From an uncultured Lachnospiraceae bacterium (GTDB lineage Bacteria > Bacillota > Clostridia > Lachnospirales > Lachnospiraceae), in the NCBI GenBank assembly GCA_910589075.1, contig CAJUSK010000010.1, forward strand, positions 62,001-126,000: a stretch of 64,000 nucleotides of DNA, in the 5' to 3' direction. A program made the translations under genes and the position numbers. Of the stretch, positions 1 through 9,919 are shown one piece after another. Position 1 is the stretch's first letter. Each line of letters starts with the position of its first letter. The notes under the pieces are model-generated. The model was not told the origin of the DNA and searched no databases. It saw nothing but the letters and a program-made list of their open reading frames with translations.

Positions 1-99
1 CTGGCCGTATGGGGCAGCCGTGGAAGAATCCATGCGGACTGTGAACTCCACACCATGGAAGAATTACTGGAAAAAACCGGCTGTAAGCCTCTGGCTTAA
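1..99 (+). CDS. C-terminal end of an unidentified protein (5' truncated)
   Basis: The first 32 codons of the window form an open frame with no start, ending in TAA at 97-99. The tail is rich in charged and leucine residues (HTMEELLEKTG) and has codon use like the neighbours. Its stop overlaps the stop of clpB on the other strand through a shared TTAA, a common arrangement for two convergent real genes. The visible piece is too short to assign a family, and chance read-through opposite clpB's end cannot be excluded. Confidence 0.4.
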   Translation: MAVWGSRGRIHADCELHTMEELLEKTGCKPLA

Positions 100-2684
100 T
101 TTTGGGATTTCTCCGCTGCCAGTTTCCCGTCCTTTAACACAATACGGATGGTATCGCCGCCTCCAACCCCGTCGGACAGGATCAGTTTTGCAGACAGTGT
201 TTCCACATGCTTCTGTATAAACCGTTTCAGCGGCCTTGCACCATAGACCGGGTCATATGCCTGGTCCACAATATAGGATTCCGCCTCCGGCGTCAGCGCT
301 ACGGAAAGCTCCCGATCCGCCAGACGCCGGTTCAGATCCGCCATAATCAGATGAATGATACCGCCGATATTGTCTTTTGTCAGAGGTTTAAACAGCACGG
401 TTTCGTCCAGACGGTTCAGGAATTCCGGCCGGAAAGAGGCATGCAGTTCCTGCATCACATGTTCCTGTGCCGCCTCTTTGATTTCCCCTGTTTCATCAAT
501 CCCTTCCAGCAGATGATGGGCGCCGATATTGGATGTCATAATCAGAATGGTATTCTTAAAGTCCACCGTGCGTCCCTGGGAATCGGTAATCCGGCCGTCA
601 TCCAGTACCTGTAGGAGTACATTGAATACATCCGGATGGGCTTTTTCAATCTCGTCAAACAGCACTACCGAATACGGTTTTCTTCTGACTGCCTCGGTCA
701 ACTGCCCGCCCTCTTCATATCCCACATATCCGGGAGGCGCTCCGATCAGCCTGGACACGGCATATTTCTCCATATACTCGCTCATATCAATGCGGACCAT
801 ATTGTTTTCATCGTCAAACAATGCTGCCGCCAGAGCTTTGGCCAGTTCTGTCTTCCCAACGCCGGTGGGCCCCAGGAACAGAAAGGATCCAATGGGTTTT
901 CCCGGATCTTTGATGCCCGCTTTGGAACGGATAATGGCCTCTGTGACCTTGGTAACGCCCTCATCCTGTCCCACAATGCGTCTGTGCAGTTCATCGTCCA
1001 GATGCAGCGTCTTGTTTCGCTCACTTTCTGTCAGCCGCGCCACCGGTATACCGGTCCACCTGGAAATAATTCTGGCAATCTCTTCCTCTGACACACTCTC
1101 ATGCACAAGGGAGAGTTCCTGCTTTTTCGTATTTTCCTCTTCTATTTCAAGCTGCTTTTTCAGAGCGGGCAGTTTGCCGTAACTCAGTTCCGCCGCTTTT
1201 TCCAGATTTCCCTCTCTCTGGGCAATCTGAATCTGACTGTTGAGATTCTCGATTTCCTCCCGCAGATGAGACAGCTTTTCGATAGAGGCTTTTTCATTAT
1301 CCCATTGTGCCTTTCGATTCCGGAATTCTGCCTTCTGTTCCGCCAGTTCTTTCTGCAGAGCCTCCAGACGCTCCCGGCTCAGACGGTCATCTTCTTTTTT
1401 CAGCGCCGCCTCTTCGATTTCCATCTGCATCACCCTGCGCTGCAATTCATCCAACTCCGTGGGCAGAGAATCCAGTTCTGTTTTAATCAGCGCACAGGCC
1501 TCATCCACCAGGTCAATGGCTTTATCCGGCAGAAACCGGTCCGATATATAGCGGTTGGACAGCATTGCCGCACTGACCAGTGCACCGTCCATGATTTTGA
1601 CTCCATGGAACACTTCATATCGTTCCTTGAGCCCCCGCAGAATGGAAATGGTGTCTTCCACAGTGGGTTCTTCCACCATCACAGGCTGGAACCGCCGCTC
1701 CAGCGCCGCGTCTTTTTCAATATACTGCCTGTATTCGTCCAGTGTGGTAGCGCCAATACAGTGCAGTTCCCCTCTGGCCAGCATGGGTTTTAACATATTG
1801 CCGGCATCCAGCGCACCATCCGTTTTCCCCGCGCCCACAATCGTGTGCAATTCGTCTATAAAGAGGATAATCTGTCCCTCGCTGCTCTTGACATCCTCCA
1901 GTACGGCTTTCAGACGTTCTTCAAATTCACCCCGGTACTTGGCTCCTGCAACCAGAGCGCCCATATCCAGTGCAAATATCTTTTTATCTTTCAGTCCCTG
2001 GGGCACATCCCCCCGCACAATCCGCTGTGCCAGTCCTTCCACCACCGCCGTCTTGCCCACACCCGGCTCGCCCATCAGCACAGGATTGTTCTTTGTTTTA
2101 CGGGAAAGGATGCGGATGATATTTCGGATCTCATGATCTCTGCCGATGACCGGGTCCAGCTTTTGCTGCCGCGCCTTTTCCACCAGTTCCTGACCATATT
2201 TCTCCAGTGTATCGTAGGTGGCTTCCGGATTGTCGCTGGTCACGCGCTGATTGCCTCTGACCGTGGAAAGGGCCTGCAGGAAACGCTCTCTTGTAATACC
2301 ATATTCCTGCCAGATGGCTTTAATTTCCCGGTTGGGATATTTCAGCATCGTCAGGAAAAGATGTTCCACGGACACATATTCGTCCCCCATCTGCTTTGCC
2401 TCGTCTTCCGCGCTCACCAGCACCTTGTTCAGATCTTTGCCCATATAGACCTGGCCGCCCTGTACCTTTACCCGCTTCTCCACGGCTTTCCCCACACGCT
2501 CCAGAAAATGCGGCGTATGAATCTCCATCTTCTCCATCAGTTTTAAAATCAGACTGTCTTCTATGGTAAGAAGGCTGTAAAGGAGATGTTCCTGTTCGAT
2601 TTCCTGATTGCCATATTCATAGGCAAGTTTCTCACACCGCTCCACGGATTCCATGGATTTCTGTGTAAATTTCGAGATATTCAT
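96..2684 (-). CDS. clpB: ATP-dependent disaggregating chaperone ClpB
   Basis: Hsp100 disaggregase that works with DnaK to extract and refold proteins from aggregates in the cytoplasm. The order is complete: a Clp N-domain repeat pair (about residues 1-145), AAA-1 with Walker A GEPGVGKT at 205-212 and Walker B LFIDELH, the long coiled-coil middle domain (about 400-520), AAA-2 with GPTGVGKT near 600 and VVLFDEIEKAH, then the C-terminal D2-small domain. The 862-residue length is normal for ClpB. The frame opens six bases earlier at a TTG, but the ATG at 2684 sits 7 nt from a GGAGG and is the better start. The gene is monocistronic, directly behind a CIRCE operator, so HrcA repression and heat induction are expected. 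Confidence 0.97.
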   Translation of the reverse strand: MNISKFTQKSMESVERCEKLAYEYGNQEIEQEHLLYSLLTIEDSLILKLMEKMEIHTPHFLERVGKAVEKRVKVQGGQVYMGKDLNKVLVSAEDEAKQMGDEYVSVEHLFLTMLKYPNREIKAIWQEYGITRERFLQALSTVRGNQRVTSDNPEATYDTLEKYGQELVEKARQQKLDPVIGRDHEIRNIIRILSRKTKNNPVLMGEPGVGKTAVVEGLAQRIVRGDVPQGLKDKKIFALDMGALVAGAKYRGEFEERLKAVLEDVKSSEGQIILFIDELHTIVGAGKTDGALDAGNMLKPMLARGELHCIGATTLDEYRQYIEKDAALERRFQPVMVEEPTVEDTISILRGLKERYEVFHGVKIMDGALVSAAMLSNRYISDRFLPDKAIDLVDEACALIKTELDSLPTELDELQRRVMQMEIEEAALKKEDDRLSRERLEALQKELAEQKAEFRNRKAQWDNEKASIEKLSHLREEIENLNSQIQIAQREGNLEKAAELSYGKLPALKKQLEIEEENTKKQELSLVHESVSEEEIARIISRWTGIPVARLTESERNKTLHLDDELHRRIVGQDEGVTKVTEAIIRSKAGIKDPGKPIGSFLFLGPTGVGKTELAKALAAALFDDENNMVRIDMSEYMEKYAVSRLIGAPPGYVGYEEGGQLTEAVRRKPYSVVLFDEIEKAHPDVFNVLLQVLDDGRITDSQGRTVDFKNTILIMTSNIGAHHLLEGIDETGEIKEAAQEHVMQELHASFRPEFLNRLDETVLFKPLTKDNIGGIIHLIMADLNRRLADRELSVALTPEAESYIVDQAYDPVYGARPLKRFIQKHVETLSAKLILSDGVGGGDTIRIVLKDGKLAAEKSQN

Positions 2685-2778
2685 ATGCAAGCCTCCTCTT
2701 CAATGCTTGTTCTCTGCATGCTGTGTTTATAGTGTTTGCTTGTTCTACTATTTCTATAACATTTTTCTTTACAGTGTC

Positions 2779-2821
2779 AATATAACACTCGTTGTTAGCA
2801 CTGTCAAGTGATGAGTGCTAA
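2779..2821 (-). promoter_or_regulatory. clpB promoter overlapped by a CIRCE (HrcA) operator
   Basis: Reading the minus strand, a perfect -35 TTGACA (2802-2807) lies 17 bp from TATATT (2779-2784). A CIRCE inverted repeat occupies 2795-2821: TTAGCACTG, 9 bp, GAGTGCTAA. It differs from the consensus TTAGCACTC-N9-GAGTGCTAA at one base. The operator covers the -35 and part of the spacer, so bound HrcA would block polymerase. In many Clostridia CIRCE controls groE and dnaK; here it is seen directly on clpB. Confidence 0.93.
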
Positions 2822-2851
2822 AATTGTGTGAAAATTTTATGAAATATAAAA

Positions 2852-2876
2852 CCACCGCCCATATTGCTGACGGTGG
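2852..2876 (-). terminator. Probable terminator of the hsdRMS operon
   Basis: CCACCG (2852-2857) pairs with CGGTGG (2871-2876). On the minus strand the stem is followed by a T-rich run (TTTTATATTTC). It lies about 70 bp past the hsdS stop and before the clpB promoter. The stem is only 6 bp, so strength is uncertain. Confidence 0.55.
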
Positions 2877-2945
2877 ATTCTTGCATGAATCTTGCATGAA
2901 AATTGATTCAACCTTGATTTTAAAATCATTTTTGTGGTGTCTGTC

Positions 2946-4037
2946 TTATACCCTCACCTGCCCATTCATCAACACCGGCAACAGCCAGTCTCTCAGTGAT
3001 ACAAGTCCGGCCGAGGCTCTTGCCTTATGAGAAATCATGTCCAGGCACGGCTGCACCCTCAGGTTAAAGGCTTTTAGTTCTCCTTCCTTTGGAATATACA
3101 CAGGCCGCTCCCGCAGCAGGGGTTTTTGCAGGTGTTTCAGCCCCGTCCCCTGGAAAAACTTCTTATCCAGTTCCGGCCGTATGCTTTCCAGAAAGAGGTA
3201 CAGATAATCGGACAGATTGTCTTTTCCCGTAATACACCATGTATCCGTGGAATACGCCGCGCCGCCCACATAAAATTTAATATCTCCGTTGCCTCCGGTG
3301 TTCAGAAAACAGTTTCTGCCGTCCACCAGCGGTTCGCTCCATCTGAGAATCGCATCCCCGCTGGTAAAAAAAGGATACGCCCCCTCCGCCTCCTTTGCCT
3401 CTCCCACCCGGATAACGGATTTGGGATTTTCTACAAGTATATCACCTACTTTTCCGTTGGGGGTTTTTTCAAAAAAAAGATGCATATAGATTGTATATGC
3501 CATGTCGTATAAATGACGGGAAATTCTGGCATGCAACATATATTTCTGATTCATTGCCTCCAGCAGCCGGGCAGCCTCATCCTGCCCCTTTTCCATAACC
3601 GGAATCAGCAGGTCTTTTAAATCCGGAATACAGAGATTGCTGACAATGGACCCCGTCCCGCCTGCCCGCTTCATCTGGATCTGCACAAATTCCGACATCA
3701 GGCTGAACAGCAGATAGGAAGGATTACATTTTTCCCGATTCACTTTTAATAAAACCAGCCTCTGTCCCAGGCAGCATTTCAGTCCTTCGGGAACAATGCC
3801 CACCGCGCCCATGGGCGCTTCACGGGAGATGATAATGTCCCCCGGCTCCGGCACCGCCCGCCTGGTGCGGCTCTTGTATGTTTCCTCATCCACAAAATAA
3901 CCGTCCGTAAAATCCAGGTTCCCGTCCTTTAAATTGAAGTTGCGAACCACACGGATCCCTTCCGTTTTCCATTCGGGCGTGGAATGGGGGCAGTCCACAA
4001 TCTCCCTGCACAGCTCCGCCAGTCTATAATACTTCAT
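2946..4037 (-). CDS. hsdS: Type I restriction-modification specificity subunit HsdS
   Basis: Specificity subunit that selects the DNA recognition sequence for the HsdM/HsdR complex. Two variable target-recognition regions (roughly residues 1-150 and 180-340) are separated by a helical spacer, as in this family; the first contains PGDIIISREAPMGAVG, typical of an HsdS TRD. Length is 363 residues. The frame could begin at 4058, but the ATG at 4037 overlaps the hsdM stop as ATGA and has AGGAG 8 nt upstream, so translational coupling is likely. It is the last gene of hsdR-hsdM-hsdS. The recognition sequence cannot be predicted by eye. Confidence 0.92.
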   Translation of the reverse strand: MKYYRLAELCREIVDCPHSTPEWKTEGIRVVRNFNLKDGNLDFTDGYFVDEETYKSRTRRAVPEPGDIIISREAPMGAVGIVPEGLKCCLGQRLVLLKVNREKCNPSYLLFSLMSEFVQIQMKRAGGTGSIVSNLCIPDLKDLLIPVMEKGQDEAARLLEAMNQKYMLHARISRHLYDMAYTIYMHLFFEKTPNGKVGDILVENPKSVIRVGEAKEAEGAYPFFTSGDAILRWSEPLVDGRNCFLNTGGNGDIKFYVGGAAYSTDTWCITGKDNLSDYLYLFLESIRPELDKKFFQGTGLKHLQKPLLRERPVYIPKEGELKAFNLRVQPCLDMISHKARASAGLVSLRDWLLPVLMNGQVRV

Positions 4038-5680
4038 TCGGATAACTCCTTTTGGCATTCCTCAAAGTGTACATCTTCCAGCCGCCTGAGAATCTCCGTT
4101 TGCAGCTCCCTATCCTTTGCAAATAATTCCTGCAGTTCTTCCGAATATGCCTGCATTCTGGCGAGGAATTCGTTTTCGGACAGTTGGGCATACCGGATTT
4201 TCACAGTAAAATACTGGCCCGCAGCCAGCGAATATTTCTTTTTCCTGATTTCATCATAGGTAACGGCCACGGAAAAATCATCCACCGTTTCCCGGCTTGT
4301 AAACGTATTGACAATCCGGTCAATCTCATCCGCCCGCAGACGCCGCTTCAGGTTGTTGCCGTCCCTGTATTCTTCGCCCATCCGGGAAGCGTCGATCAGC
4401 ACCACCTGCTCTGTCGTTCTGGCATTGTCAAAAAACAGGACGGAAACATTGGTGCCTGTGGTGGCAAATACATTGGGAGGCATACTGATACATCCGTACA
4501 CAATATGCTCATCCACAATATGCCGGAGTATTTTGTTTTCCACGCCGCCTTTGGCCGTAATAAACCCGGTGGGAATGACAATGGCGCCCCTGCCCCGTTT
4601 TTTCAGCGAGTTTATAACATGCTGGATAAAGCAGGTATAAATGGCCATACTTTCCTTTTTCCTGGCGGGTACTTTGGGCACACCGGCCCAAAACCGGACA
4701 GGCATTGCCGCAATCCGTTCCCTCGTATCGGAAAAGTCCATTTTAAAGGGCGGATTGGAAACCACAAAATCAAACTGTCTCAGTGACTGCCCATCATCGC
4801 TTCTGTGATAGGGCGACACCAGCGTATCCCCCTGGATGGCGTGATCCAGAGAGGACACCAGCCCGTTCAGAATCAGATTCAGCTTCAGCATCTTATTGCT
4901 CCGCTGGGAAATGTCCTGGGCAAAGATCGTACACCGCTCTTCCCCGATGCGGTGGCTCAATGCCATCAGCAAAGTACCGGTGCCTGCCGACGGGTCATAG
5001 CATTCGATATTGTGTAAATCCTCCCCTTCACCCACAAGCAGCCGGGCCATAATGGCCGCTATGGAATGGGGCGTATAATATTCCGCATATTTTCCCCCGC
5101 CTGCCGTATTATAGTCCTTGATCAGATATTCAAAAATAGCCGCAAAAAAATCATAATTTTCCGCAAATGCCTCTTCGAAGGAAAAGTTTACCAGCTTGTC
5201 CACCAGTGCGCGGGCAAAGGGCGCCCGCTGTGCCTCGTCGGTCACGTAAGGGGTCAGTTTTTCAAAGAGAGGAATGCGGGTTTTGAGAGTGGTCTGTGTG
5301 GAAAAAATGCCCATATTTTTATCCGCAATATCCACCATGGCGCTGTCAAATATCAGGTCAAAATCGCCCTTTGTCTGCTGATTCCAGAGCGTGGCAATGA
5401 GATGCTCCGGAAAGAGACGGGGAATATCCGGATCCAGCCCGTCCAGAATATCCCACCGTTCATCCTCCGTCATCTCTCCATAAACCACTTCCCATTCCTT
5501 CGCCGCAGCCAACAGACTGCTGATTTTCTTTATCTCACAGCCGAATTTATCGTTTACAAACTTGTACAAAAACACCTGGGTAATTATTTTATATTCATTG
5601 CCGTCATTTCCCATGCCGTAAATCTGGCAGGTGGATTTTAAGGCATCAATCAATGCAATGGTCTTTTCTCTGATATTCAT
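4034..5680 (-). CDS. hsdM: Type I restriction-modification DNA methyltransferase HsdM
   Basis: N6-adenine methyltransferase that protects host DNA using S-adenosylmethionine. It shows an N-terminal helical HsdM domain (about 1-150), SAM-binding motif I DPSAGTGTLLM at 229-239 and the catalytic NPPF at 309-312. With the ATG at 5680 it is 548 residues. A longer frame reaches a GTG at 5728, but that would overlap hsdR, whereas the ATG follows an AGGAG (close, about 3 nt). It sits between hsdR and hsdS with the short spacing and overlap typical of a functional operon, with no frameshift. Confidence 0.95.
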   Translation of the reverse strand: MNIREKTIALIDALKSTCQIYGMGNDGNEYKIITQVFLYKFVNDKFGCEIKKISSLLAAAKEWEVVYGEMTEDERWDILDGLDPDIPRLFPEHLIATLWNQQTKGDFDLIFDSAMVDIADKNMGIFSTQTTLKTRIPLFEKLTPYVTDEAQRAPFARALVDKLVNFSFEEAFAENYDFFAAIFEYLIKDYNTAGGGKYAEYYTPHSIAAIMARLLVGEGEDLHNIECYDPSAGTGTLLMALSHRIGEERCTIFAQDISQRSNKMLKLNLILNGLVSSLDHAIQGDTLVSPYHRSDDGQSLRQFDFVVSNPPFKMDFSDTRERIAAMPVRFWAGVPKVPARKKESMAIYTCFIQHVINSLKKRGRGAIVIPTGFITAKGGVENKILRHIVDEHIVYGCISMPPNVFATTGTNVSVLFFDNARTTEQVVLIDASRMGEEYRDGNNLKRRLRADEIDRIVNTFTSRETVDDFSVAVTYDEIRKKKYSLAAGQYFTVKIRYAQLSENEFLARMQAYSEELQELFAKDRELQTEILRRLEDVHFEECQKELSE

Positions 5681-5700
5681 AAACTCCTCTGTCGTATCCT

Positions 5701-8700
5701 CTATCCCCTGTGTCCATTCCCGTTCCACTGGTCAAGGTACTGTTTCACAATCCTGACCTGTATAAACAGGCGGTCTTCACGGGAACTGTCAAGCAGCAGT
5801 TTTTTCAGGTTTTCGGAAATCAGCCACATCACAGTCTGCTCAAAATAAGCGTCTTTTTTCAGAATATCGTTTCTGTCATATACCTTTTGGTCAATTTCCT
5901 CTTTGATGGAAAGCAGAGCATCCATCAACGTCTCATCATACACAGATACAATGGGACGGATGCCCTGGCGTCTGCGGGCTTCATTTTCCTCATGAATCCG
6001 TTTATGTACACGGGCAAATTTCACATCCCCGTTATATTTTTTCATAAGCGCCCGGTTTTTCTTCTGCAGATCATCCAGTTTTTTCAGAATTTCATCCAGC
6101 GCTCTGGAATGTTCATAATATTCCTCTATATTCTGCAATATAAACCCATGGGACTGAAAATATTCCATAAAGGCTTCCCGCAGCGTGATATAGACGGGAT
6201 CGTCCTGATCCTCATTCTCCGTAAACATCCGGACCGTTTTTCGCCATTTTTCCTGCAATTCCACACCACCGGAAATCAGTTTCATTTCTTCTTCACCGAT
6301 TTTTCTGAAATTGAAGGTAATATCCTGCATGGCTTCATAAATCAGCCGCCTGGTGGCGTCCTCCTGGGAAAACATCTCCTTCTGGTTGATGCTGTCAATA
6401 CGCCGCTGTACTTCGGACAGCATTTCCGGCAACCGCGGGAATGTAAGGCGCGCAAACGCCGCTTTCAACGCCTCATCCCCGAAAGTACGCACAAGATTGC
6501 AGCAGTCACGGGCGGAAACCAGTGCCTTTTTCAGTTTCAGAATTTCCTGTTTATCCTCGATGGCAGTTATCTGCGCACTGAATTCCTCCAGATTATCCGT
6601 GGTATATGCAAACAGTGTCTGACGAACCTCCCGCATCTGGGCAATCAACGTTTCCCGATCCTCAAGAATCTGTTCAAAGGCATCCTTTCTGTGGTCCTGG
6701 CCCGAAGAATCAGAGGACTGAAAACGGGTTAATTCCCGCAGATAGGCTTCATTGGTCGCATCAAAATTTTGTTTGATGTCGGCAAAATCAATGACAAATC
6801 CATACCGATTATTCCCATAGGGCCGGTTTACACGGGTAATCGCCTGCAAAAGTGTATGGTCTTTCAGCTTTCGTCCAAAGTACAGCCGCTTCAGGCGGGG
6901 CGCGTCAAATCCCGTCAGCAGCATATTGAACACCACAAGAAGATCCACACCCCGGCTCTTTTTAAAGTCCCGGATGATCTGCCGGCGTGTATCCTTATCG
7001 TCACTGTCATACAGGATCAGTCCTGCCTTCAAATGGGACGGCCATGAGGCATCCCGGTTTAATTGTGCCTGCACGCCGTCAAAAAATCCATACAACTTTC
7101 TTGCCTGTTCACTGGTTTCACAGATTACCATGCCACCCAGAGTATCGTCCCCCTGAATCTGCCGGAACTCCTTTAGATCTGTAATAATATACCGCAACAG
7201 CTCTTTTACATAACTGTCATGTTCGATGATATCCTGTTTTTTTATATCTTTTTTCCGGACCAGGGTTTCCAGCCGCTCATAAATATCGCAAAGTTTTTCC
7301 CGGTAGGAAGTTTCTATATCTTCCCGGATGATTTTCAGCGTATAACCGTCCTGCACAGATTTGTCGTAATAGTATGTATGCAGATATTCGCCGAACACTT
7401 TCCAGGAAGCCCGCTCTTCTTTCAGCAGGGGCGTACCTGTCAGCGCTATTTTTATGGAGTGTTTATCCGCATCCAGAAGATTTGCCAGAAAACTGCCTTC
7501 CGGCCTGTAGCCGCGATGGGCTTCGTCGATGATGAAAATACGCTGCAGGTTTGTGGCATAGGCGGGCACTTCCACCTTCTCCCGCTCTTCCTCAAACCGC
7601 TGTATATTGATCACCGTAATTTCCCGGTTTCCCGTATTGCCTTCCCTGGCCTGCCCCACACGAAACTGCTCCATCAGTTCCCCTCTGGAATCCGGGATAT
7701 TTACAACCAGCCCCCGCGCTTCAAATTCCTGCGCCGCCTGTTCCATCAGATCCAGCCGATCCACAATAAAATAAAACTTTGCAACCCGGTTCTGCTTCCC
7801 GTACGCATCGGATAATACACCATGCAGATAATAGGAAAGCGCTGTTTTACCGCTGCCCTGGGTATGCCAGATAATCCCGGAAGTCACCCCTGCCTTCAGC
7901 TTCCTGCGGACCGCCAGCGCCGCAAACATCTGTTGATAGCGCATGATATGTTTTGCATCCGCGGATTCAATCCTGCCCTCCACCTCCCTTTCCGTTTTCA
8001 CATAGGCAATGCCGTATTGCAGCAGAAAGAGCAGTCTCTCCGGCGAGCACATGGATGTCAGAATCCGGTTGGCAGGGGTATTCACACGCAGATTTGTCTG
8101 ATATTCCGGCGCCGTATGAAGTATCGTATTATTAAAATCTTTCAGGATTCTGTATTCCAGTTGTTCGTCAATGGGCCGATAAGGATATGTTTCTATATAA
8201 GGCGCTATGGAAGCGCCCTCCGGATTCTCTTCCCGGAAACAGTTAAAAGAAGCCAAGGACCGCGCCCCGGTGCAGTAGAAGGACCCCTGCACCGGCACGA
8301 TGCCGCCCATGGCGTCATATTCCATATTATTGGAAAAAATCATAAGCTGCGTCAGATTGATAAACCGGCGGAACTTCCGGTTGGGAAAACGCAGACTGTT
8401 CATGCGCTCACTTTCCGCCACCATGCCACCCGGATTGTTGGGCTTTTTCACCTCCACAAACACCAGAGGCAGGCCGTTTACAAACAGAGTAATGTCCGGC
8501 CGGAATTCCTCCTGACCGCACCGGCAGGTAAACTCTGCGGTACAGTGGTATACATTGTTTTGGGGATGTTCAAAATCAATCAGACGAACCGGCGAAACCA
8601 TCGTCAGCCGCTTGTAAAAACTCCGCCCCAGATCATCATAATCCAACTCCTGTCGGATAGAACGCAAAACCTCTTCTGCCTTCCCCGCTGCCAGCGGATT

Positions 8701-8898
8701 CAATACTTCAAACTGCTCCTTAAAGACTTCCGTTAAAATATTGGTATCCCCATCATACACCGTACCTGCCATATCCCCGGAAATTTTCCCAAAATACCGG
8801 TATCCGATTCTGGTGAGGTGAACCAGCGCAGGCATCTGTACCCGCGTGGCCTCATTGAATTTACTGTACTGCTGCTCATGTCCCGCTGTTTTTCCCAT
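5701..8898 (-). CDS. hsdR: Type I restriction endonuclease subunit HsdR
   Basis: Motor and nuclease subunit of the type I system: it translocates and cleaves unmethylated DNA. The PD-(D/E)XK nuclease core is visible as RPDITLF then VEVKKP (Asp about 135, EVKK about 149-152). The superfamily-2 helicase follows, with GSGKT at about 348-352 and DEAH at about 458-461, then helicase C and a long helical C-terminus that contacts HsdM. With the ATG at 8898 (GAGGA 7 nt upstream) it is 1065 residues. The frame stays open to 9060, but the extra 54 residues are not family-like and lack a good ribosome site. No frameshift, so restriction is probably active. Confidence 0.94.
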   Translation of the reverse strand: MGKTAGHEQQYSKFNEATRVQMPALVHLTRIGYRYFGKISGDMAGTVYDGDTNILTEVFKEQFEVLNPLAAGKAEEVLRSIRQELDYDDLGRSFYKRLTMVSPVRLIDFEHPQNNVYHCTAEFTCRCGQEEFRPDITLFVNGLPLVFVEVKKPNNPGGMVAESERMNSLRFPNRKFRRFINLTQLMIFSNNMEYDAMGGIVPVQGSFYCTGARSLASFNCFREENPEGASIAPYIETYPYRPIDEQLEYRILKDFNNTILHTAPEYQTNLRVNTPANRILTSMCSPERLLFLLQYGIAYVKTEREVEGRIESADAKHIMRYQQMFAALAVRRKLKAGVTSGIIWHTQGSGKTALSYYLHGVLSDAYGKQNRVAKFYFIVDRLDLMEQAAQEFEARGLVVNIPDSRGELMEQFRVGQAREGNTGNREITVINIQRFEEEREKVEVPAYATNLQRIFIIDEAHRGYRPEGSFLANLLDADKHSIKIALTGTPLLKEERASWKVFGEYLHTYYYDKSVQDGYTLKIIREDIETSYREKLCDIYERLETLVRKKDIKKQDIIEHDSYVKELLRYIITDLKEFRQIQGDDTLGGMVICETSEQARKLYGFFDGVQAQLNRDASWPSHLKAGLILYDSDDKDTRRQIIRDFKKSRGVDLLVVFNMLLTGFDAPRLKRLYFGRKLKDHTLLQAITRVNRPYGNNRYGFVIDFADIKQNFDATNEAYLRELTRFQSSDSSGQDHRKDAFEQILEDRETLIAQMREVRQTLFAYTTDNLEEFSAQITAIEDKQEILKLKKALVSARDCCNLVRTFGDEALKAAFARLTFPRLPEMLSEVQRRIDSINQKEMFSQEDATRRLIYEAMQDITFNFRKIGEEEMKLISGGVELQEKWRKTVRMFTENEDQDDPVYITLREAFMEYFQSHGFILQNIEEYYEHSRALDEILKKLDDLQKKNRALMKKYNGDVKFARVHKRIHEENEARRRQGIRPIVSVYDETLMDALLSIKEEIDQKVYDRNDILKKDAYFEQTVMWLISENLKKLLLDSSREDRLFIQVRIVKQYLDQWNGNGHRG

Positions 8899-9123
8899 AT
8901 GCGATTCCTCTCTGCGCATAAAACCGCCTCTGATGGCCCATAGCCAAACTTTCATCTCGTTTCGGTCCTGACGGCCTGTTTTGATGTACATGGCCTGTTC
9001 TGACGATTGTATCACAATTTCCCGGCGACGGAAACCATAAGCCACGCTTTTTCTTGTCATTTCTGCTTCCAGGACTTATAATCTAATACATGTGTGACCG
9101 AACCGATACATGGAGGAATCCCT

Positions 9124-9786
9124 ATGCTGAACATACGCAATGAAACAGAACAAGATTATCAGAGAGTGGAAGAAATCACAAGAAAAGCCTTCTACAATCT
9201 CTACGTCCCCGGCTGTATGGAACATTATCTGATCCATATCATGCGGCAACACGAAGACTTTCTGCCGGAACTGGATTTTGTAATGGAACTGGACGGCCTG
9301 GTCATCGGAAATATCATGTATACAAAGGCAACCCTGACTGACGAGCAGGGAAACAAAAAAGAAATTCTCACCTTCGGCCCGATCTGCATCTTACCGGACT
9401 ATCAGAGAATGGGATATGGAAAAATGCTCATGGAGCATTCTTTCAGACGGGCATCAGAACTGGGACATGACACAATCGTCATATTCGGGAGTCCTGCCAA
9501 TTATGTGGGACGCGGCTTTCAATGCTGTATGAAATACAACATTTGTCTGGAAAACGGAAAATATCCCGCTGCAATGCTGGTGAAGGAACTAAAGCCCCAT
9601 ACACTGGACGGGAGAAAGTGGGTTTACCATGACAGCCCTGTTATGTCCATAGATGAACAGGCGGCACAGAAATATGACGACAGTCTGGAAAAAATGGAAA
9701 AGAAATACCGGCCCAGTCAGGATGAATTCTATATTATGAGCCATTCCTATGTGGAACCGGACAGCGCTGTTGACAGCCGGAATTAA
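9124..9786 (+). CDS. GNAT-family N-acetyltransferase
   Basis: GNAT acetyltransferase of about 220 residues that would move an acetyl group from acetyl-CoA to an unknown amine. The acetyl-CoA loop is readable as FGPICILPDYQRMGYGKMLM (strand 4, R-x-x-G-x-G/A). The GGAGG at 9112-9115, 7 nt before the ATG at 9124, fixes the start; an upstream GTG at 9094 is rejected. It is transcribed divergently from hsdR and stands alone. Substrate not inferable. Confidence 0.85.
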   Translation: MLNIRNETEQDYQRVEEITRKAFYNLYVPGCMEHYLIHIMRQHEDFLPELDFVMELDGLVIGNIMYTKATLTDEQGNKKEILTFGPICILPDYQRMGYGKMLMEHSFRRASELGHDTIVIFGSPANYVGRGFQCCMKYNICLENGKYPAAMLVKELKPHTLDGRKWVYHDSPVMSIDEQAAQKYDDSLEKMEKKYRPSQDEFYIMSHSYVEPDSAVDSRN

Positions 9787-9810
9787 AAAGACAGAAGCAG
9801 GACAGGATTC

Positions 9811-9858
9811 CCCGCAGATGCCAGGACGGCAGTCTCCGCCCGGCCCGGCGTCTGCGGG
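9811..9858 (+). terminator. Strong hairpin after the acetyltransferase gene
   Basis: A 12-bp near-perfect stem (CCCGCAGATGCC at 9811-9822 with GGCGTCTGCGGG at 9847-9858) lies 25 bp past the stop. There is no T-run, so it is either a factor-dependent end or a transcript-stabilising structure between two convergent genes. Confidence 0.4.
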
Positions 9859-9919
9859 ATGCAAACCGATGCTGCTTTCTCAGAAGCTGATCTACATACA
9901 ATGCATGTGTGTTTCCTGC

